Assembly (NCBI GenBank): GCA_026874595.1
Contig: CM049312.1
Span: 50,037,429 to 50,101,428 of the forward strand
Length of the DNA stretch: 64,000 nucleotides
Source: Sipunculus nudus
Lineage: Eukaryota; Annelida; Sipuncula; Golfingiida; Sipunculidae
Direction of reading: 5' to 3'
Below the pieces are notes generated by a model. The model did not search any database. It was not told the DNA's origin and was given only the letters and a program-made list of their open reading frames with translations. The position numbers and the translations under genes were made by a program. This document shows, in pieces, positions 31,224-42,928 of the stretch. How positions within the stretch are numbered: the first letter of the stretch is position 1; the number at the start of each line of letters is the position of its first letter.

Positions 31224-32521
31224 TTTAGCCATCAGCCTTAGAAGCTGGAGGGTTATTGTCTTCACCCAAGCCATCCGTCCGGTGCGTTATCATTTACCTT
31301 GTGAGTGGGATATTTCGAAAAGGATTTACTGTAGGAATTGTATTTCTCGGGTGCTGATGTATATAAACAAAATCTCAGTCAAGTTCAAAGATGGGTGACC
31401 TTGACTTATTTTTTCGACATTTTAGAGTGAATTATTGAGAAAACCTGGCATGTGTCAACATTTACCTTGTGAGTGGGTTATCTTGAAAAGGATTTACTGT
31501 AGGAATTTTTTCTCTTCGATGCTGATGTATATTAACAAAATATAAGGTCAAGTTCAAAGATGGGTTACCTTGACTTATTTTTCAAATTTTAGAAACAAAC
31601 CGGCATGTGTTAACATTTACCTTGTGAGCGGGACATCTCAAAAAGGATTTACCTTAGGAATTTTATTTCATCGGTGCTTATGTATATAAACAAAATCTCA
31701 GTCAAATTCGAAGATTGGTGACCTTGTATCATTTTTCCACATTTTTGAGGGAATTATAGAAACAGACCAGCATGTTTTAACATTTACCTTGTGACCGGGA
31801 TATCTCGAAAAGGATTTACCGTAGGAATTTTATTTCTTCATTGCTGACATATATTAATAATATCTCGGTCAAGTATGAAGATTGGTGACCTTTACCCATT
31901 TTTCAACATTTTAGAGCAAATTATAGAAAAAACTTAGAAGCTTATTTCTCAGGAACCACTGGGTGGATTGTTATAAAACAGGCTGTGATTATTGGCCCTG
32001 ATGGTCTTTAACTGCTGCATGAGTTTGGGGGCGCCACCTCCAGTTTCTGAATTGAAAAGAATTTTATCAGATTTATCAGTTTTGGCATTGTGAGCGGGAT
32101 ATCTCCAAAAGTATTTAATACTGGAATCTCATTTCTTCGGTGCTGATACACATCAACAAAATCTCGGGCAAGTTTGAAGACGGATGACCTTGACCTACTT
32201 CTCAAGATCACAGAGCATATAATAGAAACAAATAGGAGCTTATTCCTCAGGAACCACTAGATGGATTGTTTTGGGATGGGGAATGGTAATTGGCCTTGAT
32301 GATCTCTGCTGATGATCAGTGATGCATGACCTACAAAGACTGGGGCCAAACTTACAAAGTTACTTCATACCTCTAGTTCCAATTCCCAACTTGAACAAGA
32401 GACATGCACAGATATACATCCATGTGAAACCAAATATTACATGAATACTTGTTACTTTTATCACCCATAAATACTGCTCTTTTGGCTAAGGGCTTTTGTA
32501 AGCTTTTGCTGATATTCTAGT
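31224..32521 (+). mobile_element. Helentron-like family B, copy 3, inside the hAT coding exon
   Basis: It starts TTTTAGCCATCAGCCTTAG and ends AAGCTTTTGCTGATATTCTAGT. It holds four to five units of about 163 bp with CCTTGTGAGTGGGATAT blocks (31297, 31464, 31620, 31786 and a shorter one). The transposase frame reads on either side (SKLAWC before, CEAADQKMKQL after, in the minus sense), so the insertion postdates the gene. Confidence 0.7.
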
Positions 32522-33715
32522 TACACCAAGCAAGCTTGGAGCGTGGATCTAGCGTTGCTGCCATCCTAAAAGAAGGTCGCTCTTCATAGACACTAAGACG
32601 TCTGTCAGTGGACTTAAAAGTTTGCAGCTGAACCTGGTGCTGATATCCGCTGAGTAGGAAGACCCCTCACACTAGGGATAACAAGGCTGGCTGTCACCAC
32701 CACCATCTCACCTTATGTCAAGTCTGTTGCAGCTTCAAAGGGAGCCAGTATTTCACAGAGTTTTTGAAGTAGAACTCTATCTTGATTGCTCAGCTTCACT
32801 TTTGACTCCAGCATATTCAGCTTTTCCTCAGGAATACAGAGAACAGAACAGATCATATTGACTTCAGAATTCCATCTAGTAACATTAGCTGCCTGCAGTT
32901 TGCAATCTCCAAGATCTCAGTATTGGAGATCAGTACTTGTTCTTGACTTCGGACATGGGAAACAATTTGTGAGGCTTTATGCGGTGACACTGCAGAGAGA
33001 GCCAGCTTCTTTCATTTAATCCTTAACTACTATGTTGACTGGGCAAAGCGGCCATCATGTTGTGCTTGATATATGAAAGCATCTTCATCAGGGTCTGTGA
33101 GATGGGTGTCGTCACAATCAACAGAAGTCACTGTCACTTTCACGGGGTGATACAAAGCCTGGCAGGCTAAATGCCTTCATCATATTAGATGCATTATCTA
33201 ATACTACATGGGTGATTTTCTTTGCAATATTGAATTCACTAATTACTTCTTCATAATGTTCAATGATGATGTCAGCAGTATGTCTCCCTGAAAACCTCCT
33301 TCATGCAAGTACAACACTTTGCAGGTTCCAGTCATGAATGAAATGTGCAGTGATACCAATAAATGAACGCATTTGTCAGCTTGACCAAAAGTCCACTGTG
33401 ATGGAGAGGTCTGTGACACTGTCTAATATTCTTTTAAGACTTTCATCCATCTCATCTGCCTTGTTTAGGATAAGAACTCTACTTAAATGCTTTCTGCTAG
33501 GAACCACAATGCTTCCATCTATATTACTGATAAGTGTCCTGAAACCTTAATCCTCAACAATGGATAGTGACTGGAGGGAGCCCGCGTTAAAGAAAGGCAG
33601 GTTTTGGGACCATTTGGGGCAAACTTTTTGGCTTTCTGAACGAAACTGCTCGTGTGTATGCTCCGTTTTCTCTCTTTTTACACTGCTGGCTCTTTTCATC
33701 TTCTCAGGATGTTTT
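32522..33715 (-). pseudogene. hAT transposase core, exon 2
   Basis: On the minus strand a TTTTTGTTTTAGAG acceptor precedes 33715. The exon opens with KHPEKMKRAS, the tail of a BED finger, in phase with the donor at 44419. Further on are VPSRKHLSRVL, then SITVDFWSS with HFIHDWNLQSVVL, then VVLDNASNMMKAFSLPG, and TRWNSEVNMI, all in the usual hAT order. Several in-frame stops (for example after VDFWSS) show decay. It continues past family B copy 3 into 31223. Confidence 0.88.
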
Positions 33716-33760
33716 CTCTAAAACAAAAATTTAATTCCATGTATAGTTTCATTAATAATT
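33716..33760 (-). other. Splice acceptor region of hAT exon 2
   Basis: A T-rich tract and TTTTAGAG (minus strand) sit directly before the exon. The AG at 33717-33716 preserves the reading frame from exon 1. Confidence 0.6.
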
Positions 33761-35220
33761 GTATCCGCCAAAATGAAGTTTTGCGGATACTATGTTTTTG
33801 ACCGGGTTCCGCTGCTGCCGCGGTGTTCGTTTCCAGAGAACTCCTCTGAGACTACTGGGCGGATTTTTCCATAACTTACACCAATTATTGGGTCACATGT
33901 CAACTGGTGCCTAACCAGTTGCCCTTGACCTCTGACCTTTCCTCTCTGCCCAGCGTCGGTTTGTGCGTCTGTTTCCACACATAAACCCACATATCTCGGG
34001 AACCGTTTGACGGATCAGGAAAAAAAATTTTGAACAAATGTAGCTCTTGGATAGCTTAATAACATGCACCAAAAAATGGTGGCGCCACCTGCAGCCATTT
34101 TTGCACAGTGTCCATCTGTTAATCTGCCTTGGGTTATAATCACTCATATCTCTGCAGTGGTTTGTAATTCACCTGAAATTCGGCATGCATATACATCCTA
34201 GACAGCTTTCTTGATTTTATGACAGGTGGCGCCACCTACATTCATGTTCACAATGCAGACATCCAAGCTCATATCTTGGGAACCGTTCGACCAATCAGGA
34301 AAAACATTTTACACAAATCTAGCCCTTGGATAGCTTTATAACATACACAAAAATGGTGGCGCCACCTGCAGCCATTTTTGCACAACATCCATCTGTTTGT
34401 CTGCCTTGGGTTTAAATCACTCATATCTCTGCAGTGGTTTGACCAAATTACCTGAAATTCAACATGCGTATACATCCTGCATAGCTTTCTTAATTTTATG
34501 ACAGGTGGCGCCACCTACATTCATGTTCACGCTGTAGACATCCATGCTTATACCTTCGGACTCGTTCGACCAATCAGAAAAAAAATTTTACACAAATATA
34601 GCCCTTTGATAGCTTTATAACATACACAAAAATGGTGGCTCAACCTGCAGCCATTTTTGCACAGCGTCCATCTGTTTGTCTGCCTTGGGTTAAAATCACT
34701 CATATCTCTGCAGTGGTTTGACCAAATTACCTGTAATTCAGCATGCGTATACATCCTGGATAGCTTTCTTAATTTTATGACAGGTGGCGCCAGCTTCATT
34801 CACGTTCTCGCTGCAGACATTAATGCTTATATCTTCGGACTCGTTTGACCAATCAGGAAAAAAAATTTACACAAATGTAGCCCTTGAATAGCTTTATAAC
34901 ATTCACAAAAATGGTGGTGCCACCTGCAGCTATTTTAGCACAGCGTCCATCTGTTTGTCTGCTGTGGGATAAAATCACTCATATCTCTGCAGTGGTTTGA
35001 CTTTTCAGCCTGAAATTTCGCATGTGTATACATCTTGGATAGTTTCTCGTTCAAATAACAGGTGGCGCCTACAATCATGTTTAAGTGGCAGACATCCATT
35101 CTAATATGTAACACATGTAACTCTATTTCCCCTTGCCACTCAGTCCATGCCTCACTTAACCCGTCCTACTCTGACTTTGGCGGATACACGTAGTCGCTTG
35201 TTGACTACCTGTATTCTAGT
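33761..35220 (+). mobile_element. Helentron-like family G, in the hAT intron
   Basis: The 5' hairpin is GTATCCGCCAAA ... TTTTGCGGATAC. The end carries TTTGGCGGATACACG, a GTAGTCGCTTGTTGACTAC hairpin and CTGTATTCTAGT. Units of about 280 bp hold two GGTGGCGCCACC palindromes each (34078, 34225, 34355, 34504, with variants further on). Short minus-strand frames in the units differ by stops and are not genes. Confidence 0.7.
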
Positions 35221-36615
35221 TTATAATTATATCTTTTATATTTCATTAATATAATTTGTACTTTTATTTATTTCTGATATATAGAACCAAGCCATCCCCT
35301 CCCCCCCCCCCACCCCCACCCCCATAAATGATATGGCAAATAAGTAAGTTTTTCTTATGGCTGCTGTTGATGATTGGTGCCTAAGCTGAAACTAATTAAC
35401 ATGATCCTGACTATCATAAGTGTATTGCATAATCTCTGTCCTCTGATCATTAATTTTATCCTTTTTTCCATTCTATCAGTTAACCTCTCTTCCAGTGAAA
35501 TGCTAACATTATTGATAATTAACTTTAATTAACGGCATGTAATAAAAAACTTAATAATAATATTTAGTAATGATCAGTTGGGTGTCTTAATCTGACACTG
35601 ATATTGTCAGTGCAAAATAAGCTAGACAATTTAAGTTGCTATCTTCTTGGAAAGTTCCTTAAGGTACATGTCCCCCTGTCTTCAGGAGCCACTAGCTTGT
35701 GTTCTCCAAACACCCCAAAGAGGAACAGTCCCCGAATCAACTACCTTGCATGCCCAATTAGGGTATGGGGGGGGGGGGGGGAATAATCACCTTTGATCCA
35801 ATTCAGGTTTACCCTCTCAGGCTCTGATCATTACTATTAGTGTAAACACACTTTACCAGTAGTGAATGGAGCAATAAATTACCACCTCCCTGATGAGAAA
35901 CCCAGTGGATACATAAAGCTGTCATGGATCTGATTTCATAATGGGCCTCTTAAACCAAACTCTCAGATGGCTAAGGCCATCCTTAAAAATTTCTGTGTTG
36001 GGGCTAACATTGATCCAAAAAAGTCATCAGGTAGGGAGGAAAAAAATATTTTTTTTAAAGGAGGATCTGGAGTTTACTACACCTTTTTTTACCGGATATT
36101 AGCATATGCGAGGTTTATGTCAAATTACATACCCGTACTCCATTCATTCTTTGCCTCGATACCATTGAAACATGCACAACAAGGTATCTCTGAACAGATT
36201 TTGTGTTTTATTTCAGGCTTAAAATCCTGTACTTTGGTTTAAATGTTTTAGTACATGCTTTGAACATGTACATGTCAAACATTCACGTATTTGAAAAGTT
36301 ATCAAGTACTTTTCCAATAATGGTCAAGCATGTTATCATGGAAGCATTATAACTGATGTATATCCCATTGCACAGGTTCGCATTAGGCCTGTAAGCCTTG
36401 TTCTGGATCTCACATGAATTTGCAGACAATTTTATTTTGTGTTGTATGCGAGTGCCAGCATTGTAGGAATGAGTGCAGTTTGAGATTTACTTTGCAAGTG
36501 AAGAGGTATAATTAAGAAGGACTGTAATAAATGAACTCTTTAGAAATTGTCAATGCCTAATAAGGTAGTAGAATATATAAAATGTTTATATAAATATATG
36601 TAAAACTGTACTTTT
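35221..36615. other. Remaining hAT intron or older sequence, no gene seen
   Basis: AT-rich DNA with a poly-C/CCCCA tract at about 35297-35325 and a poly-G run at about 35766-35780. A copy of family H ends at 36402 with AGGCCTGTAAGCCTTGTT. No coding signal is supported. Confidence 0.4.
36241..36402 (+). repeat. Family H repeat, 3' part
   Basis: It resembles 52160-52270 through GAAGCATTATA, CCCATTGCACAGGTTC and the end hairpin AGGCCTGTAAGCCT + TGTT. The end resembles those of family A in layout. Confidence 0.5.
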
Positions 36616-36940
36616 TATGCCCCCGCCACAAAGTGGCCGGGGCATATAGTTTTACCCATGTCCGTCCTTCCGAAATAAAACAGTTGTACAGACTTTTTTT
36701 TGCAATGCCTGCAGATATTGGCCTGATTTTTGGTGTGTAGGCAGATAATGACCAGTTACAGATTGAGTTCGCGTTTCATCCGGGTTGACCTACTTTTGAC
36801 CATTTTACGGCTCCTTAACTTAGAAAATTTCATGAAAAATAGAAATTTTCATGACAAATACACATGTACAGACTTTTTTTCGCAATGCCTGCAGATATTG
36901 GCCTGATTTATGGTGTGTGGGCAGATAATGACCAGTTACA
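36616..36940 (+). mobile_element. Helentron-like family C, copy 2, 5' part
   Basis: It carries the full 5' hairpin TATGCCCCCGCCAC-AAA-GTGGCCGGGGCATA and two units. It stops abruptly after GACCAGTTACA at 36940. The missing 3' part lies inverted at 37097-38260. Confidence 0.75.
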
Positions 36941-37026
36941 TTATGAATAATTTTAGATCTTAAATATTGAAATATTCCTTTAAATATATGTTAAGTCACA
37001 TATACACCCTTTCTCACTCCATAACA
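36941..37026 (-). repeat. Inverted first 86 bp of an LTR
   Basis: Reverse complement of the start of the LTR at 41702-42401 (TGTTATGGAGTGAG onward). It was carried into this position by the inversion 36941-38260. Confidence 0.85.
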
Positions 37027-37096
37027 CATCAACACAGAAGAAATAAAATTCCTAATCAGGGTACCGACATCCAATATATGGTTTCATCTTTCAAAT
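37027..37096 (-). other. Inverted remnant of family B next to the LTR
   Basis: Read on the minus strand it has GGAATTTTATTTCTTC and ends GATG at the LTR start. It is the left half of the family B unit whose right half is at 42402 onward. Confidence 0.65.
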
Positions 37097-38260
37097 AGAT
37101 GTGTCGGAACGACACGAATGCCCCCGCCTGGGGCAAATGAGAAACATTTGTTAAATTTTGTAAAATTTTTTAAGTTCAGGAGGTGTTGTATGGTAAAAAG
37201 TAGGTCAACAGGGGCAAAATGCAAACTCGATCTGTAACGGGTCATTATCAAGCAACACAGCAAAAATCAGGCCAGAATCTGCAGGCATTGTGAAAAAAAG
37301 TCCATTCATGTGCATTTTTTGTAGAAATTTCTGTCTTTCATGAAATTTTCTATGTTCAGGATCTGTCATATGGTCAAAAATAGGTTAACTGGGACAAAAT
37401 GCGAACTCGATCTGTGAGTGGTCATGATGCGCGCACAGACCAAACATTAGGCCAGTATCTGTAAGCATTGCATTGCGAAACTAGAATATTAGCAAAAGCT
37501 GATAATCAGTTATAAATTTAAATTGGAGAGGTATGTACCATGTTTCATAACAATCCACCAAATGCTTCCTGAGAAATAAGCTCTTAAGTATTTTTCTATA
37601 CTAAGCTGTGACCTTGAAAAGTAGGTCAAGATCACCCATCTTTGAACTTGACCAATTTTGTAAATATAATGCAATAACACTGAAGAAATGAAGTTCCTGT
37701 GTTGAATACCTTTGGAGATATCCTGCACAAAAGGCCAAAATTGAAAAATCCGATAAAATTTCATTAAAAAATCAGAAGTTGCAGGTGGCGCCACCAAAAT
37801 TGTGCAGCAGGTACAGACCATCAGACCCAATGATCATAGTAAGTTTTGTGAAAATCCACACAATGGTTCCTGAGATATAAGCTTCTGAGTGTTTTTCTAT
37901 AATCAGCTCTAAAATGTAGAAAAACGGGTCAAGGTCACCCATCTTCGAACTTGGCCGAGATTTTATCGATATACATCTTCACTGATGAAATAAAATTCCA
38001 ATGGTGAATCCTTTTAGAGATATCCACCTCACAAGGTAAAAGTTAACAGACGCGGAACAGACGGACTGACGGACACCGGACAGACAGATGGACGGACGGA
38101 CAGACAGACAGCTTGGGTGACGACAATAGCCCATGAGCCTATGAGCTGAGGGCTTTAAATGGCTGTACATGTACATTTGTCATGAAAATTAATATTTTTC
38201 ATGCAATTTTCTATGTTAAGGAGCGGTAAAACGGTCAAAAGTAGGTCAACCAGGACAAAG
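37097..38260 (-). mobile_element. Helentron-like family C, copy 2, 3' part (inverted)
   Basis: Reverse orientation of the C body and end (GCCCCCGCCTGGGGCA, GTGTCGGAACGACAC). It is interrupted by family B at 37480-38157. The B/C junction on the 3' side is the same as in C1 (TTCTAGTTTCGCAATGCAAT on the minus strand). Confidence 0.75.
37480..38157 (-). mobile_element. Helentron-like family B, copy 4, inside C copy 2
   Basis: It runs from ACTAGAATATTAGC to ATGAGCTGAGGGCTTT, the reverse complement of a whole B element. It occupies the same site in C as B1 does at 25757-26425, so the C+B composite was copied as one unit. Confidence 0.75.
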
Positions 38261-38857
38261 GGTTTCAGTCTGTTCTGATATTCAGACAGAGCCAGAGAAT
38301 TATTAATGGTCATCAGACAACCAAGTATCTAATGGTAATTCAGTATGTTTGTAGAGCCTAAATGTACTCTCAAAAATTAGCTCTAAATTGGTTTCTATGA
38401 TGAGGCAGGCAGATTATGTTTATACGAGTTTGGAAATAGGACTTGTAGGTCAGTCTATAACTGGATGTATGTCAGGTCAGACTTGGGATTTTCCATAGAA
38501 CTTTTGTCCAATCAGATCTCACGTAAGTTAGAAAGAACACTTACAATTCTGATGTAATTGTGACCTACTTTGGGTCATCCAATAAGGTTTAGCTTTTTTG
38601 ACGAAATGCAGAAATATGGATATGTATGTCTCATGTGTCATGTGAAAGCTCTGTAACAAAACTATCTGTAGTGCGCACTGAGAGTCAGTGAGTCAGGGAG
38701 GCTGGGCGGCTCTCTCCGAGAGAGAGAGACTGTCCCAGACCTCTTGCTATTGAATAAAGACTTCTGTCATCAAACTTGTCTTGGAACATTGTATGCCAGC
38801 ACATCAACACCCGCTTGTGAAACAGTGTGGGGACATCCCCAACCTCACATTGTATCA
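38261..38857 (+). repeat. 5' LTR (remaining part) of a non-autonomous LTR element
   Basis: It matches 41811-42401, from GGTTTCAGTCTGTTCTG to TATCA, with an AATAAAG polyadenylation-type signal near 38754. The first 86 bp are inverted at 36941-37026. Confidence 0.85.
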
Positions 38858-41701
38858 TTATGGTGGAGACCGGGTCCTGTATCATTTTGGTGGATGAACC
38901 GGGATTCACTTCAAGCACATCAGCACCAGAAAAACCGACAATGCTGCCAGATGGAGTGAAGAATGAAGATCCCCCCTCACAGTCAAAGGTGCCATTGACT
39001 GGTCTCCCATCTCACAACTGCACTGGAACTTCAACCTAGATGTCTACAGCATCACAGTCTAACATCAAGAATGTCCACTCTGCTGCTGAAGGTATCACAC
39101 TTTTGCTAAGAACTCTGTCTTCAAACTTTAACTTGGCTGCAGTTCTCAGTTCTCTGCTTGAGAAGATCAAAGACTCTCACTGTATCTTTCAACCACAAGG
39201 ACACTGTTGAGCAGTATTTTGCTTTAAGTGATTTAAAGTTGCAAAAATGACATTTTTCGCTTAAAAAACATGCTGTGATATCTCAACCTGAGATCATCAT
39301 TGTTCCTGACCAGCCACATAAAAAAAATCAATATCAGGACAAGCCAGCTTCGGGCCTATGTCAACAATACTACTGGCCATACCACGTGCACTATGTGTTA
39401 TCTCACAACAAGTTCCTCGCTATGTTCCTGCAACTACTAGAAGCAGATTTGCCATTCTACCACTATCTTCTGCATCACCTTCCATACCATGACTCCAGAA
39501 AGAAAAAAGAAACCAAGCCAGCAGAGAAGACCACAGAAGACCCGAAGAAGACAAGATTCCTGAGGTAATGAAAAACAAAACCAGAGACTCTGAATTTACA
39601 TGCCTTCTGTAATATTTGGGCATTTCAGATTTTTTTTGCATGTATATGTTGTAAAACTAAACACAAAAAAATATACATATGTATGTAGTAATCTATAACT
39701 TTCTCTTATTGCTGTGTCATAGTTGTAATATGATATAATTTAATGTCTCTGTCAAATTGATAGGTTCGGAATAGGTTTAAAAAACCCACATTAAACAGTG
39801 TAGAACTGTCACTGTTAGATTTGATGCAGTTATGTCTATCTAAGATGTTTATATGTAATGTCACCAAAATGACTGTATTGCTTTAAATACAATAATTGCT
39901 AGAGTACCAGAGCAAAATGCAACATCAACTGCATGTAAGCATTCATTTATATTGAGAAATTCTCATGTGTTGGTCCTTACCAAATCAACTGGTATCATTA
40001 TGCACTATTGGCTATAAATTTAATGGAATGGTAGCACATTGTGTCACCAAAGCACAATGCGATGCTTATTTTCAATTGTCACAGTTTGGTCCTCAAACAT
40101 GGGTTCATGGGAAGCCCCCCAATATATAGGGAATTGGACAAACTGGGGAGTGTGATGACTCCAAAAATCAATAATGCACGGACCTGTGGTCACATTATTG
40201 CCTCAAATAAGGGTTTGATATGGTTAACCTCATTAATAGCTGGAAATGCCAGGCAAAAATATGTAGGTTAACACAGGAATTCTTCTCATAGGAATTCACA
40301 TTTACACGTACTATGACAGACATGTTTTATGAGCAAATGCATTCTGATCGCTGCATTTATGATACTGTTAACCCATAAACCAAAATGTGGAGTGACAAGG
40401 ATTTCGATCATTAACAGTATTCTTTTAATTTACATCATCACTCTGCAGATGTATGTTTGATCTTACTTATAAATAGCATGCAATAAAATTACCATCAAAA
40501 TCCATATGGTCTAGATCGATACCTGCATCTGTCAGAGAATTATTTCATTTATCATCATGTTTTTACACATATTTCGCCTTGTTCATGCACAAAAATGGGT
40601 AATAAATGGGAACCTATGTACACATTCCTCTGTCGTTAGGAATGACATTATGTCTGTTATGTACTTCTTCGCTGGTTAGGTACACCAGTTGTGTTATGCT
40701 GAAGGAATAGCAATTCAACCAATCCATTATCAAATGACAACTTGTCCCAATGGCAAGCATAAAAAGCCAAGATGTATTCTAAATCATTGGTGTTGATCAA
40801 CACACAGAGCAGATAGTCATGTACATGTGTATGTCTTAAACTCTTAGGCCAAGAGTATATAAACATTGCCAGATTAGGAATTCATCAATTTCTCAAAAGG
40901 AATTGTATGTTTAGCTACAGGCATTGTTAATTCACTTGTTATAATTGGTAATGCATACTGCTGTTCGACAGAACATCTTTATGTAACATCACTTACTGTA
41001 TGCTAGAATGGTTCACATACTTTGACTTATTCCATATACTGTAGGCGTTGTACTTGTATAATCTGCATATGATGTTACTCATATCCCTTAAGATATTTAT
41101 TGATTCTACTTAGATGCTGTCATACTTATATAATCTAAAGTTTAATGCTTATATTAGGATGTCAAATAAAGTCATGATGGTTTCGATGTTGTTCCTGATT
41201 CCTTATACATCAGCATTTTATGTTCTCGATATTGTTTAGGATTGTCCATTCACAAAAAAAGAAATTCTGTGTTAGTTAGCATATATGTGTAGCTATATAT
41301 ATCTCCTTTCTCAGCTTATTAAGCTTTAGCTTAGGCGTTGTTGTACTGCTACATAATTTTAAAACAGGCACTACCTCATTCCTTACACTGTTACATCTGG
41401 AAATGTGACATATGTTCATGTATTCCACATCTGTATTGATATGTGTCATCTATTACACCACAGTGATGTAATACTTTACTCTCTACAGACATATATCCAT
41501 CACATTTTCACTAGTGCCAGCTAGTTCAATTCACATTATGGCTACTGTTCTTGCAGTTCATGCAGACTTAAGCTGTATATCTTGATCTTTACACATTATG
41601 TATTTCTGTCATCTGTATTACGATTATCCTTCTTGAAATAACTAAATTTTCTTAGACTTAGCCAATGAGGCCGGAGCCTCATTCTGAATGCCAGAGGGAT
41701 A
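38858..41701 (+). mobile_element. Internal region of a non-autonomous LTR element
   Basis: A TGGTGGAGACCGGG primer-site-like block follows the LTR after three bases. Small frames occur early: 57 codons from 39041, and about 105 codons at 39251-39568 with a basic end, KKKETKPAEKTTEDPKK. No protease, RT, RNase H or integrase is recognisable in 2.8 kb, and the second half is plain AT-rich DNA. A short purine block CCAGAGGGAT precedes the 3' LTR. It fits a LARD-type element moved by another element's enzymes. Whether the small frames are decayed gag is unknown. Confidence 0.7.
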
Positions 41702-42401
41702 TGTTATGGAGTGAGAAAGAGTGTATATGTGACTTAACATATATTTAAAGGAATATTTCAATATTTAAGATCTAAAATTATTCAGAAACAAATAAAGATC
41801 AATTAAGGTTTCAGTCTGTTCTGATATTCAGACAGAGCCAAAGAATTATTAATATTTCATCAGACAACCAAGTATCTAATGGTAATTCAGTATGTTTGTA
41901 AAGCCTAAATGTACTCTCAAAAATTAGCTCTAAATTGGTTTCTATGATTAGGCAGGCAGATTATGTTTATATGAGTTTGGAAATAGGACTTGTAGGTCAG
42001 TCTATAACTGGATGTATGTCAGGTCAGACTTGGGATTTTCCACTTTTGTCCAATCAGATCTCACGTAAGTTAGAAAGAACACTTACAATTCTGATGTAAT
42101 TGTGACCTACTTTGGGTCATCCAATAAGGTTTAGCTTTTATGACGAAATGCAGAAATATGGATATGTACGTCTCATGTGTCACGTGAAAGCTCTGTAACA
42201 AAACTATCTGTAGTGCGCACTGAGAGTCAGTGAGTCAGGGAGGCTGGGCGGCTCTCTCCGAGAGAGAAAGACTGTCCCAGACCTCTTGCTATTGAATAAA
42301 GACTTCTGTCATCAAACTTGTCTTGGAACATTGTCAGCCACGCGCATCAGCAACCGTATGTGATACAGGTGGGGACATCCCCAGACCCCACCTTTGTATC
42401 A
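41702..42401 (+). repeat. 3' LTR of the non-autonomous LTR element
   Basis: 700 bp, TGTTATGG ... TATCA. It is followed by GATG (42402-42405), which matches the GATG before the inverted 5' LTR start and gives a 4-bp target duplication. By eye it differs from the 5' LTR at about a dozen sites in the better half, so it is older than the two gypsy copies. Confidence 0.85.
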
Positions 42402-42928
42402 GATGTATATACAAACAAAATCTTGGTCAAGTTCGAAGATGGGTGACCTTGACTTATTTCTCGACGTTTTAGAGCGAATTATAGAAAATAACCGGCGTGT
42501 GTTAACATTTACCATGTGAGGAGGATATCTCCAAAAGTATTCAACACAGAAATCTCATTTCTTTGGTGCTGATACATATCAACAAAATCTCGGTCAAGTT
42601 CCACGATGGATGACCCAAGGTCACAGAGCTTATAATAGAAAAAAACATAGGAGCTTATTTCTAAGGAACCACTGGATGGATTGTTTTGGAATATGGAATG
42701 GTCATTGGCCTTGATGATCTCGTAAGTGCTGCATGACTCATAATGACTGGGGCCAGACTTACAAAGTTCATACCTCTCTAGTTCCAATTCACAACTTGAA
42801 CAAAAGACATATGTACAGATATACATCCATGTGAGAACAAATATTACATGAATACTTGTTACTGTTACCACCCATAAATACTGCTCTTTTGGCTGAGGGC
42901 TTTTGTCAGCTTTTGCTGATATTCTAGT
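42402..42928 (+). mobile_element. Helentron-like family B, copy 2, 3' part
   Basis: It resumes with GATGTATATACAAACAAAATC and ends GGCTGAGGGCTTTTGTCAGC, GCTGATATTCTAGT. The LTR element was inserted into this copy. Confidence 0.7.

Larger units (their letters stand above)
36941..38260. other. 1.3-kb inversion with breakpoints in two elements
   Basis: The left junction joins the middle of a C element to the middle of an LTR, and the right junction joins the complementary halves. Reversing the block makes both elements continuous, apart from about 13 bp and about 20 bp missing at the junctions. Confidence 0.85.

Noticed and set aside
33911-34799. Series of related minus-strand frames in family G
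   Set aside because: They repeat with the 280-bp unit and are broken at different points, so this is a repeat shadow and not a gene family.
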